A stretch of DNA of 64,000 nt from Sediminibacterium sp. (GTDB taxonomy: Bacteria > Bacteroidota > Bacteroidia > Chitinophagales > Chitinophagaceae): positions 1 through 64,000 of the forward strand of contig JANREK010000035.1 of the NCBI GenBank assembly GCA_030726065.1, written 5' to 3'. The position numbers and the translations under genes were made by a program. Position 1 is the stretch's first letter; each line of letters opens with the position of its first letter. Shown one piece after another: positions 37,299 to 45,021 of this stretch. The notes below the pieces were generated by a model that was given only the letters and a program-made list of their open reading frames with translations, was not told the DNA's origin and did not search any database.

Positions 37299-37622
37299 TT
37301 ATTTTATTAATTCAGCTGCTGCAATATTTGCTTCTGGATTTTTTAAAAATTCGGCTTTGCATTCAGTAGCGCAAAATCCGATCACTTTATTTTTATAGTG
37401 CGCCGTATCGCTTACGCCTGCAGTAACTGGCATTCCGCATGTAGGATCTTTTTTGTTATCCAATATTTTAACATCATAGGTTTTTTCAATTGCTGTATCT
37501 GTGGTCATTGTAGCCATGGCATCGCTATTGGTTGTAGTACTTGCTAGATTATTCGTCTCGTTGCCGCAAGCGATTAAAAACATAGTTACGCTAATGAACA
37601 AGGTAATGGTTGGTTTTCTCAT
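37299..37622 (-). CDS. YHS-domain lipoprotein
   Basis: A 107-residue lipoprotein with lipobox LIAC19. A Ser/Thr/Asn-rich linker (about 20-48) leads to a YHS domain: DPTCGMPV (about 59-66), the spacer, and FCATECKAEFLKNPEANI near the C-terminus. YHS domains bind metals, often copper, and occur with heavy-metal ATPases. Here it would be tethered at the periplasmic face of a membrane. No metal-transport gene is adjacent. Confidence 0.85.
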   Translation of the reverse strand: MRKPTITLFISVTMFLIACGNETNNLASTTTNSDAMATMTTDTAIEKTYDVKILDNKKDPTCGMPVTAGVSDTAHYKNKVIGFCATECKAEFLKNPEANIAAAELIK

Positions 37623-37814
37623 GATGGTTGAATTTAGATTTCTAATTTTACAAAATTACACCTCAAAAGCCTTAGTTGGAAACTAACAGGTATTCTTTTG
37701 TCAGCTAATCGTTCTATTAATGGGGCAAATGCCAAGTTTTTAAGTCAAAAGGGGCCTATTTATCTAATTATTTTATATTTTTACACCTCATTCCTTAAAC
37801 AAGGATCTTATTAA

Positions 37815-37940
37815 ATGAAACAGGCAAATCAACATACCCTTTTTACAAGTGCCAATAATGCACCTGTTCCTGTTTTGAACAGAATTAGGACAATGAACTT
37901 TCCAAGATTGGATAAGTTTTTTTTCCGACGTGGATTCTGA
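37815..37940 (+). CDS. Putative arginine leader peptide of the arginine operon
   Basis: A 41-codon ORF upstream of the arginine operon, beginning MKQANQHTLFTS and ending DKFFFRRGF-stop. Five residues are arginine (23, 25, 31, 38, 39), with tandem CGA-CGT at codons 38-39 directly before the end. The ORF overlaps a terminator-like hairpin (codons 28-35) and its stop codon sits in the left arm of an 8-bp hairpin, the geometry expected of transcription attenuation by a stalled ribosome. AT-rich ATG context (TTAAATG) suits Bacteroidota. I know of no named family; the alternative is a chance ORF. Confidence 0.55.
   Translation: MKQANQHTLFTSANNAPVPVLNRIRTMNFPRLDKFFFRRGF
37896..37924 (+). terminator. 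Terminator-like hairpin inside the arginine leader ORF
   Basis: AACTT-TCCA (37896-37904) pairs with TGGA-T-AAGTT (37909-37918, one bulged T) around an AGAT loop, directly followed by a T run to 37924. The form of an intrinsic terminator, though AU-rich. Ribosomes translating the leader ORF would disrupt it. Confidence 0.5.
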
Positions 37941-37979
37941 TAGGACGAGCAATTGGCAGTTGCCCCTATCAGTGGAAAA
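37921..37979 (+). promoter_or_regulatory. Second leader hairpin of the arginine operon
   Basis: CTGATAGG (37937-37944) pairs perfectly with CCTATCAG (37965-37972). The loop can form a smaller GCAA/TTGC stem. Outside it TTTTCC (37921-37926) can pair with GGAAAA (37974-37979), which would capture the T run of the preceding terminator. The leader ORF's stop codon lies in the left arm. No run of T follows, so this is not itself a terminator. Confidence 0.5.
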
Positions 37980-38040
37980 ATCCCCGATATATTCATTTCT
38001 ACAGCCAAATCTGTTCATTCATTTAAACTAATTTACATCA

Positions 38041-38688
38041 TTGGAACCTAACATTATAGTTCGAATAGCCGATAGTGGGGATACTGTGTATGCTACAAAC
38101 ATCACCGACGAAATGGCATCTTCAGCTAAAGCACGTGGCACAGGTATTGCTAAAAGAAGCCCGGAATATGTATCCCAAAAAATTAAAGAAGGTAAAGCGG
38201 TCATCGCTGTTACAGCCACTGGAGAATGGGTGGGCTTTTGTTATATTGAAGCCTGGCAACATGGACAATTTGTAGCGAATAGTGGTTTAATTGTTGCGCC
38301 CGCGTATCGTAAAACAGGAATTGCAAAAAAAATTAAACATACTATTTTTCAACTTTCTAGAGACAAGTATCCAAATTCAAAACTTTTTGGATTAACGACT
38401 GGTTTAGCGGTGATGAAAATAAATAGCGAATTGGGGTATGAGCCAGTGACGTATAGTGAATTAACAGATGATGAAGAATTTTGGGCAGGCTGTAAAAGCT
38501 GCGTGAATTATGATATTTTAATGAGTAAGGATCGAAAAAATTGTATGTGTACCGCCATGTTATATGAGCCTAAACAGGATACAAACCAACAAGAAGTGGT
38601 TGGGGAGATTTCGGATATAAATGAAGAAGCTAATTTATTTATGAAAATCAATAATAGTAAATTCATAAGCTGGCTTAGAAAAAAATAA
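38041..38688 (+). CDS. GNAT acyltransferase with C-terminal Cys4 cluster
   Basis: A 215-residue GNAT protein, first in the arginine operon. The start must be TTG at 38041: an in-frame TAA lies 9 bases upstream, and the next Met (25) would cut conserved sequence. Acetyl-CoA loop VAPAYRKTGIAKKI (about 86-99). The C-terminal part has C151-KS-C154 and C168-M-C170, a likely zinc site. The operon has no argA or argJ, so this is the best candidate for the first step, acylating glutamate; whether it uses acetyl- or succinyl-CoA is unknown. argG begins 5 bp after its stop. Confidence 0.82.
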   Translation: MEPNIIVRIADSGDTVYATNITDEMASSAKARGTGIAKRSPEYVSQKIKEGKAVIAVTATGEWVGFCYIEAWQHGQFVANSGLIVAPAYRKTGIAKKIKHTIFQLSRDKYPNSKLFGLTTGLAVMKINSELGYEPVTYSELTDDEEFWAGCKSCVNYDILMSKDRKNCMCTAMLYEPKQDTNQQEVVGEISDINEEANLFMKINNSKFISWLRKK

Positions 38689-38693
38689 TTATT

Positions 38694-39893
38694 ATGGAAA
38701 AAGTTGTCGTAGGATTTAGTGGCGGTTTAGACACTACGTATTGTGTTAAATACTTAACGTTTGAGAAAGGTTTGGAAGTGCATAGTGTGATTGTGAACAC
38801 CGGTGGTTTTTCTGAGGAAGAATTAAAAAAAGTAGAAGCACATGCCTATGCATTGGGCGTAAAAACACATACCACTGTTAATGCAGTAAAAGGTTATTAT
38901 GATAGTATTATTAAATACTTGATTTATGGTAACATCTTAAAAAACAATACCTATCCTTTAAGTGTAAGTGCCGAAAGATTAAGTCAGGCTTTGCACATCG
39001 CGGAGCATGTAAAAAAAGTGGGTGCTAAGTTAGTCGCACACGGAAGTACAGGTGCGGGTAATGACCAGGTTAGATTCGATATGATTTTTAATATTATGAT
39101 TCCAGGTGTTGAAATTTTAACACCTATTCGTGATTTACAATTAAGTAGAGAAGCAGAGATTGAATACTTAAAAGCCAAGGGGGTGGAAATGAATTTTGAG
39201 AAAGCAGCGTATTCCATCAATAAAGGACTATGGGGCACCAGTGTTGGTGGAAAGGAAACCCTGAACTCAAAAGGAATGTTGCCAGAAAGTGCATGGCCAA
39301 CGCAAATGACCAAGGAAGGGGCTTCGGAGGAAATGGTCATCGGGTTTGCGCATGGAGAAATTAATAAAGTTAATGGTCAATCTTTCGCACATCCTACTGA
39401 GGCGATTCAATATATTCAATCTATTGCGGGTGCTTATGGCATTGGTCGTGATATACATGTGGGGGATACTATCATTGGAATTAAAGGTAGGGTTGGATTT
39501 GAAGCGGCTGCACCCATGGTCATTTTAAAAGCGCACCATGCTTTAGAAAAACATGTATTAACTAAATGGCAATTGTCATGGAAGGATCAGTTGGCACAGT
39601 TCTATGGCAACTGGTTGCACGAAGGTCAAATATTAGATCCAGTGATGCGTGATATTGAAGCCTACTTAAATAATTCACAAGCACAGGTAACAGGGGAAGT
39701 GTTTACTCAGTTACATCCCTATCGTTTTCAAATCATTGGCATTGAATCGGAGAACGATTTAATGAGTGCGAAATTTGGTAAGTATGGCGAAATGAATACA
39801 GGCTGGACGGGTGCAGATGTGAGAGGGTTCACCAAAATATTTGGTAACCAAACTGCCATTTTTCATCATGTTAAAGAAGAAAATAAAAAGTAA
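38694..39893 (+). CDS. argG: Argininosuccinate synthase
   Basis: A 399-residue enzyme joining citrulline and aspartate with ATP. The N-terminal PP-loop VVGFSGGLDTTYCVKYL (about 4-20) and HGSTGAGNDQVRFD match the family. Normal length. The gene is second in the arginine operon, while argH, the next enzyme in the pathway, is last. Confidence 0.95.
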   Translation: MEKVVVGFSGGLDTTYCVKYLTFEKGLEVHSVIVNTGGFSEEELKKVEAHAYALGVKTHTTVNAVKGYYDSIIKYLIYGNILKNNTYPLSVSAERLSQALHIAEHVKKVGAKLVAHGSTGAGNDQVRFDMIFNIMIPGVEILTPIRDLQLSREAEIEYLKAKGVEMNFEKAAYSINKGLWGTSVGGKETLNSKGMLPESAWPTQMTKEGASEEMVIGFAHGEINKVNGQSFAHPTEAIQYIQSIAGAYGIGRDIHVGDTIIGIKGRVGFEAAAPMVILKAHHALEKHVLTKWQLSWKDQLAQFYGNWLHEGQILDPVMRDIEAYLNNSQAQVTGEVFTQLHPYRFQIIGIESENDLMSAKFGKYGEMNTGWTGADVRGFTKIFGNQTAIFHHVKEENKK

Positions 39894-39916
39894 TTTATTA
39901 TCGACAGAATTATAAA

Positions 39917-40906
39917 ATGAATCAAATGCAAAAAGTAAATATTGGTATTGTTGGTAGCGGAGGTTATACAGGTGGTGAATTACTACGTGTATTGTTGCGA
40001 CATCCAAATGCGCATATTTCTTTTGTGCATAGCACAAGCAGCGCTGGCGAATTAGTGAGTAAGGTGCATGCTGATTTATTGGGCGACACCCAATTGAAAT
40101 TTACAAACATATTGGATCAGAATATTGATGTATTGTTTTTATGTGTAGGACATGGAGATGCCAATAAGTTTTTAACTGCCAATGAAATAAAAGCAAGTAT
40201 AAAAATTATTGATCTTTCACAAGATTTTAGATTAGCTGGTTCGGCAGCCATCGGGGATAGAAATTTTGTATATGGTTTACCTGAATTACAAAGAGAAGCA
40301 ATTAAGTCGGCCACTAATATTGCAAATCCAGGTTGTTTTGCCACTGCTATACAATTAGGTTTATTGCCATTGGCTGCGAAGGGATTATTAAAGGAGGTTT
40401 ATACAACAGGCATTACTGGTTCAACAGGCGCAGGACAAGGCTTATCTAATACCAGTCATTTTAGTTGGAGGGCCAATAATATTCAAGCTTACAAAACATT
40501 ACAGCACCAACATTTGAACGAAATTGTTCAAAGTTTGGCGCAATTGCAAGGCAATCAAAATGCGGAAGTAAATTTTGTTCCTTGGAGAGGCGATTTTACA
40601 AGAGGTATTTTTGTAACATCGGTGGTAAGTGCTGATTTAAGTTTGGAAGCACTCTATGATTTGTATAATGCTTACTATGAAGGTCACGCATTTACGCATG
40701 TGTCAAAAAACAATATCGATTTAAAACAAGTAGTCAATACCAATAAGTGCATCATTCATATTGAAAAACAAGGAAATAAAATTGCCATTCATTCAGTGGT
40801 TGACAATTTATTAAAAGGAGCAGTAGGTCAAGCGGTGCAAAATATGAATTTGATTTTTGGAATCGATGAAGCTGCGGGCTTACAATTAAAAGCAAATTAT
40901 TTTTAA
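39917..40906 (+). CDS. argC: N-acyl-gamma-glutamyl-phosphate reductase
   Basis: A 329-residue ArgC. NAD(P) fold at the N-terminus (NIGIVGSGGYTGGELLRVLLRHP), active-site cysteine in IANPGCFATAIQLGLLPL, and the GSTGAGQGLSNTSHFSWR block. It reduces the acylglutamyl phosphate made by ArgB to the semialdehyde. The start could be residue 4 (MQK) instead of 1. Followed by argD after 78 bp. Confidence 0.95.
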   Translation: MNQMQKVNIGIVGSGGYTGGELLRVLLRHPNAHISFVHSTSSAGELVSKVHADLLGDTQLKFTNILDQNIDVLFLCVGHGDANKFLTANEIKASIKIIDLSQDFRLAGSAAIGDRNFVYGLPELQREAIKSATNIANPGCFATAIQLGLLPLAAKGLLKEVYTTGITGSTGAGQGLSNTSHFSWRANNIQAYKTLQHQHLNEIVQSLAQLQGNQNAEVNFVPWRGDFTRGIFVTSVVSADLSLEALYDLYNAYYEGHAFTHVSKNNIDLKQVVNTNKCIIHIEKQGNKIAIHSVVDNLLKGAVGQAVQNMNLIFGIDEAAGLQLKANYF

Positions 40907-40984
40907 CAACAAGATAGATAAATGATAACAGCAATATTTCATAGTACGCAATAGCTGTTTTTCTTTACAATAAAATTTAATAGT

Positions 40985-42136
40985 ATGTCATTATTCAACG
41001 TTTATCCTTTAAACCCCATCGCTATAACAAAAGCTGCAGGCAGCCGCGTATGGGATAACAAGGGACAAGAATATTTAGACATGTATGGAGGACATGCGGT
41101 CATAAGCATTGGGCATACGCAACCTCATTGGGTGAAGCGTATTGAGGATCAATTGCATGCGATTGCTTTTTATTCAAATTCGGTTGTGATGCCCATTCAG
41201 GAAGAATTGGCTACTGCATTGAATAATATTAGTGGGAAAAAGGATTTTCAATTATTCCTTTGTAATAGTGGCGCTGAAGCAAATGAGAATGCATTAAAAT
41301 TAGCTTCATTCCATACAGGCAGAAAGAAAATAGTGTCCTTTAAAAAAGGGTTTCATGGTCGTACTTCATTAGCAGTGGCTGCGACTGATAATCCAAGTAT
41401 TGTTGCGCCAGTGAACGAAACAGATAATATTGTTTTTTTACCTTTTAATGATATTACGGCTTTGCAAAAATGTTTTGCAGAACAAGGAACAAGTATTGCA
41501 GCGGTAATTATTGAAGGTATTCAAGGTGTTGCAGGGATATATGAAGCGGATGATGCTTTTTTGCAAGCCATCAGAAAATGTTGTGACGATTTTGGTGCAG
41601 TTTATATTGCGGATAGTGTACAATGTGGTTATGGCAGGTCTGGTCAGTTTTTTGCGCATGATCATGCTGGTGTAAATGCAGATATTTATTCAATGGCAAA
41701 GGGCATGGGTAATGGTTTCCCCATTGGAGGCATATTAATTGCACCGCATATTCAAGCCAAGTTTGGTATGTTGGGAACTACGTTTGGCGGAAATCCATTA
41801 GCATGTGCCGCAGCACTTGCGGTCATTGAAGTGATGCAACAAGATCATTTAATTAAAGCTGCGGAAGAAAAAGGGACTTATTTAATGAATGCATTAAAAA
41901 ATACGGAGGGTGTAAAATCAGTTAGAGGTCGCGGATTAATGATTGGTTTTGAAATGGAAGCGGGACTAGAAGAGCTGCGCAAGGTATTATTGAATGATTT
42001 AAAAATATTTACAGGGGAAGCAAAACCAAATGTAATCAGACTATTGCCTTCCTTAGCAATAAGCATAGAGGACATCAATTTATTTTTAACCGGCTTGAAT
42101 AATGCAATTCAAGTATTGAAGCAAAAGAAAGATTAA
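40985..42136 (+). CDS. argD: Acylornithine aminotransferase
   Basis: A 383-residue class III PLP aminotransferase. Motifs: GHAVISIGHTQPHWV, LFLCNSGAEANENALKLA, GFHGRTSLAVAAT, and the PLP lysine in YSMAKGMGNGFPIGG. It converts acylglutamate semialdehyde to acylornithine. Somewhat shorter than E. coli ArgD, as usual in Bacteroidota. argF' starts 4 bp after its stop. Confidence 0.94.
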   Translation: MSLFNVYPLNPIAITKAAGSRVWDNKGQEYLDMYGGHAVISIGHTQPHWVKRIEDQLHAIAFYSNSVVMPIQEELATALNNISGKKDFQLFLCNSGAEANENALKLASFHTGRKKIVSFKKGFHGRTSLAVAATDNPSIVAPVNETDNIVFLPFNDITALQKCFAEQGTSIAAVIIEGIQGVAGIYEADDAFLQAIRKCCDDFGAVYIADSVQCGYGRSGQFFAHDHAGVNADIYSMAKGMGNGFPIGGILIAPHIQAKFGMLGTTFGGNPLACAAALAVIEVMQQDHLIKAAEEKGTYLMNALKNTEGVKSVRGRGLMIGFEMEAGLEELRKVLLNDLKIFTGEAKPNVIRLLPSLAISIEDINLFLTGLNNAIQVLKQKKD

Positions 42137-42140
42137 GCGC

Positions 42141-43115
42141 ATGAAACAATTTATTTCAGTAAAGGATGTGACTAATATTAATGCTTTGGTAAAAAAGGCA
42201 TTATCCTATAAACAACAACCTTTGTTGGATAAAAATTTAGGTGCCCATAAACGCATAGGTTTACTTTTTTTAAATCCAAGTTTAAGAACAAGATTAAGTA
42301 CACAAATAGCAGCGCAAAATTTAGGCATGGAGCCTATTCTTTTTAATGTTGATAAGGAAGGTTGGGCTTTAGAGTTCAGTGAAGGTGCTGTTATGAATGG
42401 AACAACTGTAGAACACATTAAAGATGCAGCACCCGTATTGGGGAACTATTTTGACATTCTTTGTATTCGTACTTTCCCTAGTTTACAGGATAGATCATCT
42501 GATTATAGTGAGCATATTATTCATCAATTTATTAAATATGCAGGAATTCCTGTTGTAAGTTTAGAGAGTGCCACCTTGCACCCGCTTCAATCTTTAACGG
42601 ATATAATTACTATGCAAGAGTCGATGGATTTGAGCGGTACATTTACTAATAAAAAACCTAAGGTTGTTTTAACTTGGGCGCCACATATAAAGTCGATACC
42701 TCAATGCTTAGCTAATAGTTTTAGTGAGTGGGTGAATGCATGGGGGGAGGCTGATTTTGTGATTACGCACCCTGAAGGGTATGAATTGGCTGAAGGGTAT
42801 ACGAACGGTGCTACTATAACACATGATCAAGACGAAGCATTAAAAGATGCTGACTTTGTATATGTAAAAAACTGGAGTAGCTATCAAGATTATGGTAAAG
42901 TACTATGCACAGATGCAAATTGGATGCTAACCAATGCAAAATTAATATTGTCTAATCATGCAAAAGTGATGCACTGTTTGCCTGTTAGAAGAAATATGGA
43001 GTTAAGTGACGAAATATTAGATGGCGCAAATAGTTTGGTTACCAAAGAAGCGTCCAATAGAGTTTGGGCAGCACAAGCGGTGTTGTCGGAAATATTATTG
43101 GCTACAAACAAATAA
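42141..43115 (+). CDS. argF': N-acylornithine carbamoyltransferase (succinyl- or acetylornithine)
   Basis: A 324-residue member of the acylornithine branch of transcarbamylases. Carbamoyl-phosphate loop F43-LNPSLRTRLST54 and the family-specific EGWALEFSEGAVMNGTTVEHIKDAA segment (73-97). At the position that selects the acyl group (Glu92 in Xanthomonas acetylornithine enzyme, Pro90 in Bacteroides succinylornithine enzyme, from memory) this protein has Val90. Absence of Glu argues for succinylornithine. HCLPVRR near the C-terminus is the catalytic loop. Its 3' end is 17 bp from the argB start. Confidence 0.92.
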   Translation: MKQFISVKDVTNINALVKKALSYKQQPLLDKNLGAHKRIGLLFLNPSLRTRLSTQIAAQNLGMEPILFNVDKEGWALEFSEGAVMNGTTVEHIKDAAPVLGNYFDILCIRTFPSLQDRSSDYSEHIIHQFIKYAGIPVVSLESATLHPLQSLTDIITMQESMDLSGTFTNKKPKVVLTWAPHIKSIPQCLANSFSEWVNAWGEADFVITHPEGYELAEGYTNGATITHDQDEALKDADFVYVKNWSSYQDYGKVLCTDANWMLTNAKLILSNHAKVMHCLPVRRNMELSDEILDGANSLVTKEASNRVWAAQAVLSEILLATNK

Positions 43116-43132
43116 AAGTTGGAAAGTATTTT

Positions 43133-43915
43133 ATGGAAAAATTATATGTCATTAAAATAGGAGGCAATGTTGTTGACAATACAGCATTGTTAACAAATTT
43201 TCTTACTGCTTTCTCTAAACTAGAAGGTCAGGCTATTTTAGTGCATGGCGGAGGTAAATTGGCTACTAGCTTAGCCACAACATTAGGGGTGGAGCAAACC
43301 ATGGTGGAAGGTAGAAGAATTACAGACGGGGAAACTTTGAAAATTGTAACCATGGTATATGCAGGTTATATTAATAAAAATATAATCGCACAATTACAAG
43401 CGATGCATGTAAATGCAATTGGACTTTCTGGTGTTGATGGTAATATGATAAAAGCGCATAAGCGTGCGAATGCCAATATTGACTATGGTTTTGTGGGCGA
43501 TATTGACGAGGTGAATCAAGAATTCATACAACAACAACTTGCCAATCAATTAAGGTTAGTAGTTGCGCCAATCACACATGATGGTGCGGGCCAATTGCTT
43601 AATACCAATGCGGATACCATTGCGCAAAGTATTGCTGTTGCTATGTCGGACTTGTATCAAGTACGCCTTGTTTATGGATTTGAAAAAGAAGGCGTATTAG
43701 CAGATGTGAATAATGAAGATTCTGTAATTTCATCTATTAATAACCTAACTTATAGCCAACTTAAAAAAGAAAATATCATTTTTGATGGGATGCTCCCCAA
43801 AATTGACAATGCTTTTTTAGCATTGAATGGTGGCGTGCAATCGGTCATCATCGGTAAAGCAGAAAAGCTACATGAATTAATCAATGGTACTGCAGGTACT
43901 ACAATAACGAACTAA
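43133..43915 (+). CDS. argB: N-acylglutamate kinase
   Basis: 260 residues from the ATG at 43133 (MEKLYVIKIGGNVVD), the natural start for this amino-acid kinase; an upstream ATG at 43064 lies in argF'. Motifs: VIKIGGN, LVHGGGKLATSLA, GLSGVDGNMIKA and a C-terminal Lys (GMLPKIDNAF). It phosphorylates acylglutamate. It is the usual feedback point for arginine in linear pathways, but the N-terminal helix linked to arginine inhibition in hexameric enzymes is absent. Its stop overlaps the next ATG by one base. Confidence 0.94.
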   Translation: MEKLYVIKIGGNVVDNTALLTNFLTAFSKLEGQAILVHGGGKLATSLATTLGVEQTMVEGRRITDGETLKIVTMVYAGYINKNIIAQLQAMHVNAIGLSGVDGNMIKAHKRANANIDYGFVGDIDEVNQEFIQQQLANQLRLVVAPITHDGAGQLLNTNADTIAQSIAVAMSDLYQVRLVYGFEKEGVLADVNNEDSVISSINNLTYSQLKKENIIFDGMLPKIDNAFLALNGGVQSVIIGKAEKLHELINGTAGTTITN

Positions 43916-45021
43916 TGCCACTTAATAATAACATATCGCTGGATAATGAATTAATCAATAGGCTTCAAACGGACGCTATTGATTTATTAAAATCATTAAT
44001 AGCCATTCCATCTTTCAGTAAGGAAGAGGATAAGACTGCAGCTATTTTAATTGATTTTTTTGCGGTGCGAAAAATTAAAACGGAAAGATTAATCAATAAT
44101 ATTTGGGCGACTAATTTATATTTTGATAGTAACAAGCCTTCTTTATTATTGAATTCACATCATGACACGGTTAAACCAAATAAAGCATATACCATTGATC
44201 CATTTGACCCTTTTGAAAAGGAAGGAAAACTATTTGGTTTAGGAAGTAATGATGCCGGCGGTTGTTTGGTTAGCTTGTTGGCTACCTTTTTATATTTCTA
44301 TGAAAAAGAAAATTTGCCCTACAATATTATTTTTGTAGCATCTGCAGAGGAAGAAATTTCGGGACATGATGGTATTGAATTGGTTTTACCCCAATTGCCG
44401 AAAATTGAATTTGGAATTGTAGGAGAGCCTACTAAATTGGAGCTTGCTATTGCTGAACGCGGACTGATGGTATTAGATGTGATTGCTACCGGCAAAGCAG
44501 GGCATGCGGCAAGAGAGGAAGGTGAAAACGCTTTGTATAAAATATTGACTGATTTGGAATGGTTTAGAAATTACCAATTTGACAAAGTTTCAGAACTACT
44601 AGGACAAGTAAAAATGACGGTAACCGTTATTGAAACAGATAATAAACAGCATAATGTAGTGCCATCGAATTGTAAGATGGTGGTGGATGTGCGTGTAAAT
44701 GAATTGTATACTTTTGAAGAAGTATTAGCGACGATTGGGCAGCATGTAAAATCGGAAGTTACCCCAAGAAGTTTACGGATGAGATCCTCAGGTATCGCCC
44801 TGAATCATGTGATCATCAAAGCAGGGTTGGCGCTAGGTAAAGGTTATTATGGCTCAGTCACTACTTCGGATAAAGCCTTGATGCCTTTCCCAACCTTAAA
44901 AATGGGCCCTGGCGATTCTGCAAGAAGTCATACCGCAGATGAATTTATATATACGAATGAAATCAAAGAAGGGGTAACCACTTATATTCAATTACTTTCA
45001 ATAATTTTCAACCATGAGTAA
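43915..45021 (+). CDS. argE: M20 family acylornithine deacylase
   Basis: A 368-residue zinc peptidase-like amidohydrolase of the ArgE/DapE group. Metal and catalytic residues: NSHHDTVKP (about 81-89), GLGSNDAGGCLVSLL, SAEEEISGHDG, GEPTKLELAIAERG, and a C-terminal His in SARSHTADEF. It removes the acyl group from acylcitrulline or acylornithine; in this pathway acylcitrulline is the expected substrate because ArgF' acts earlier. The start is fixed by ATGA-type overlap with argB, and the last 8 bases overlap argH. Confidence 0.88.
   Translation: MPLNNNISLDNELINRLQTDAIDLLKSLIAIPSFSKEEDKTAAILIDFFAVRKIKTERLINNIWATNLYFDSNKPSLLLNSHHDTVKPNKAYTIDPFDPFEKEGKLFGLGSNDAGGCLVSLLATFLYFYEKENLPYNIIFVASAEEEISGHDGIELVLPQLPKIEFGIVGEPTKLELAIAERGLMVLDVIATGKAGHAAREEGENALYKILTDLEWFRNYQFDKVSELLGQVKMTVTVIETDNKQHNVVPSNCKMVVDVRVNELYTFEEVLATIGQHVKSEVTPRSLRMRSSGIALNHVIIKAGLALGKGYYGSVTTSDKALMPFPTLKMGPGDSARSHTADEFIYTNEIKEGVTTYIQLLSIIFNHE

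Noticed and set aside
37788..38018. 76-residue minus-strand ORF antisense to the arginine leader
   Set aside because: Composition is unlike real proteins here (Cys and basic rich), and it is the complement of the better supported plus-strand leader ORF and hairpins.
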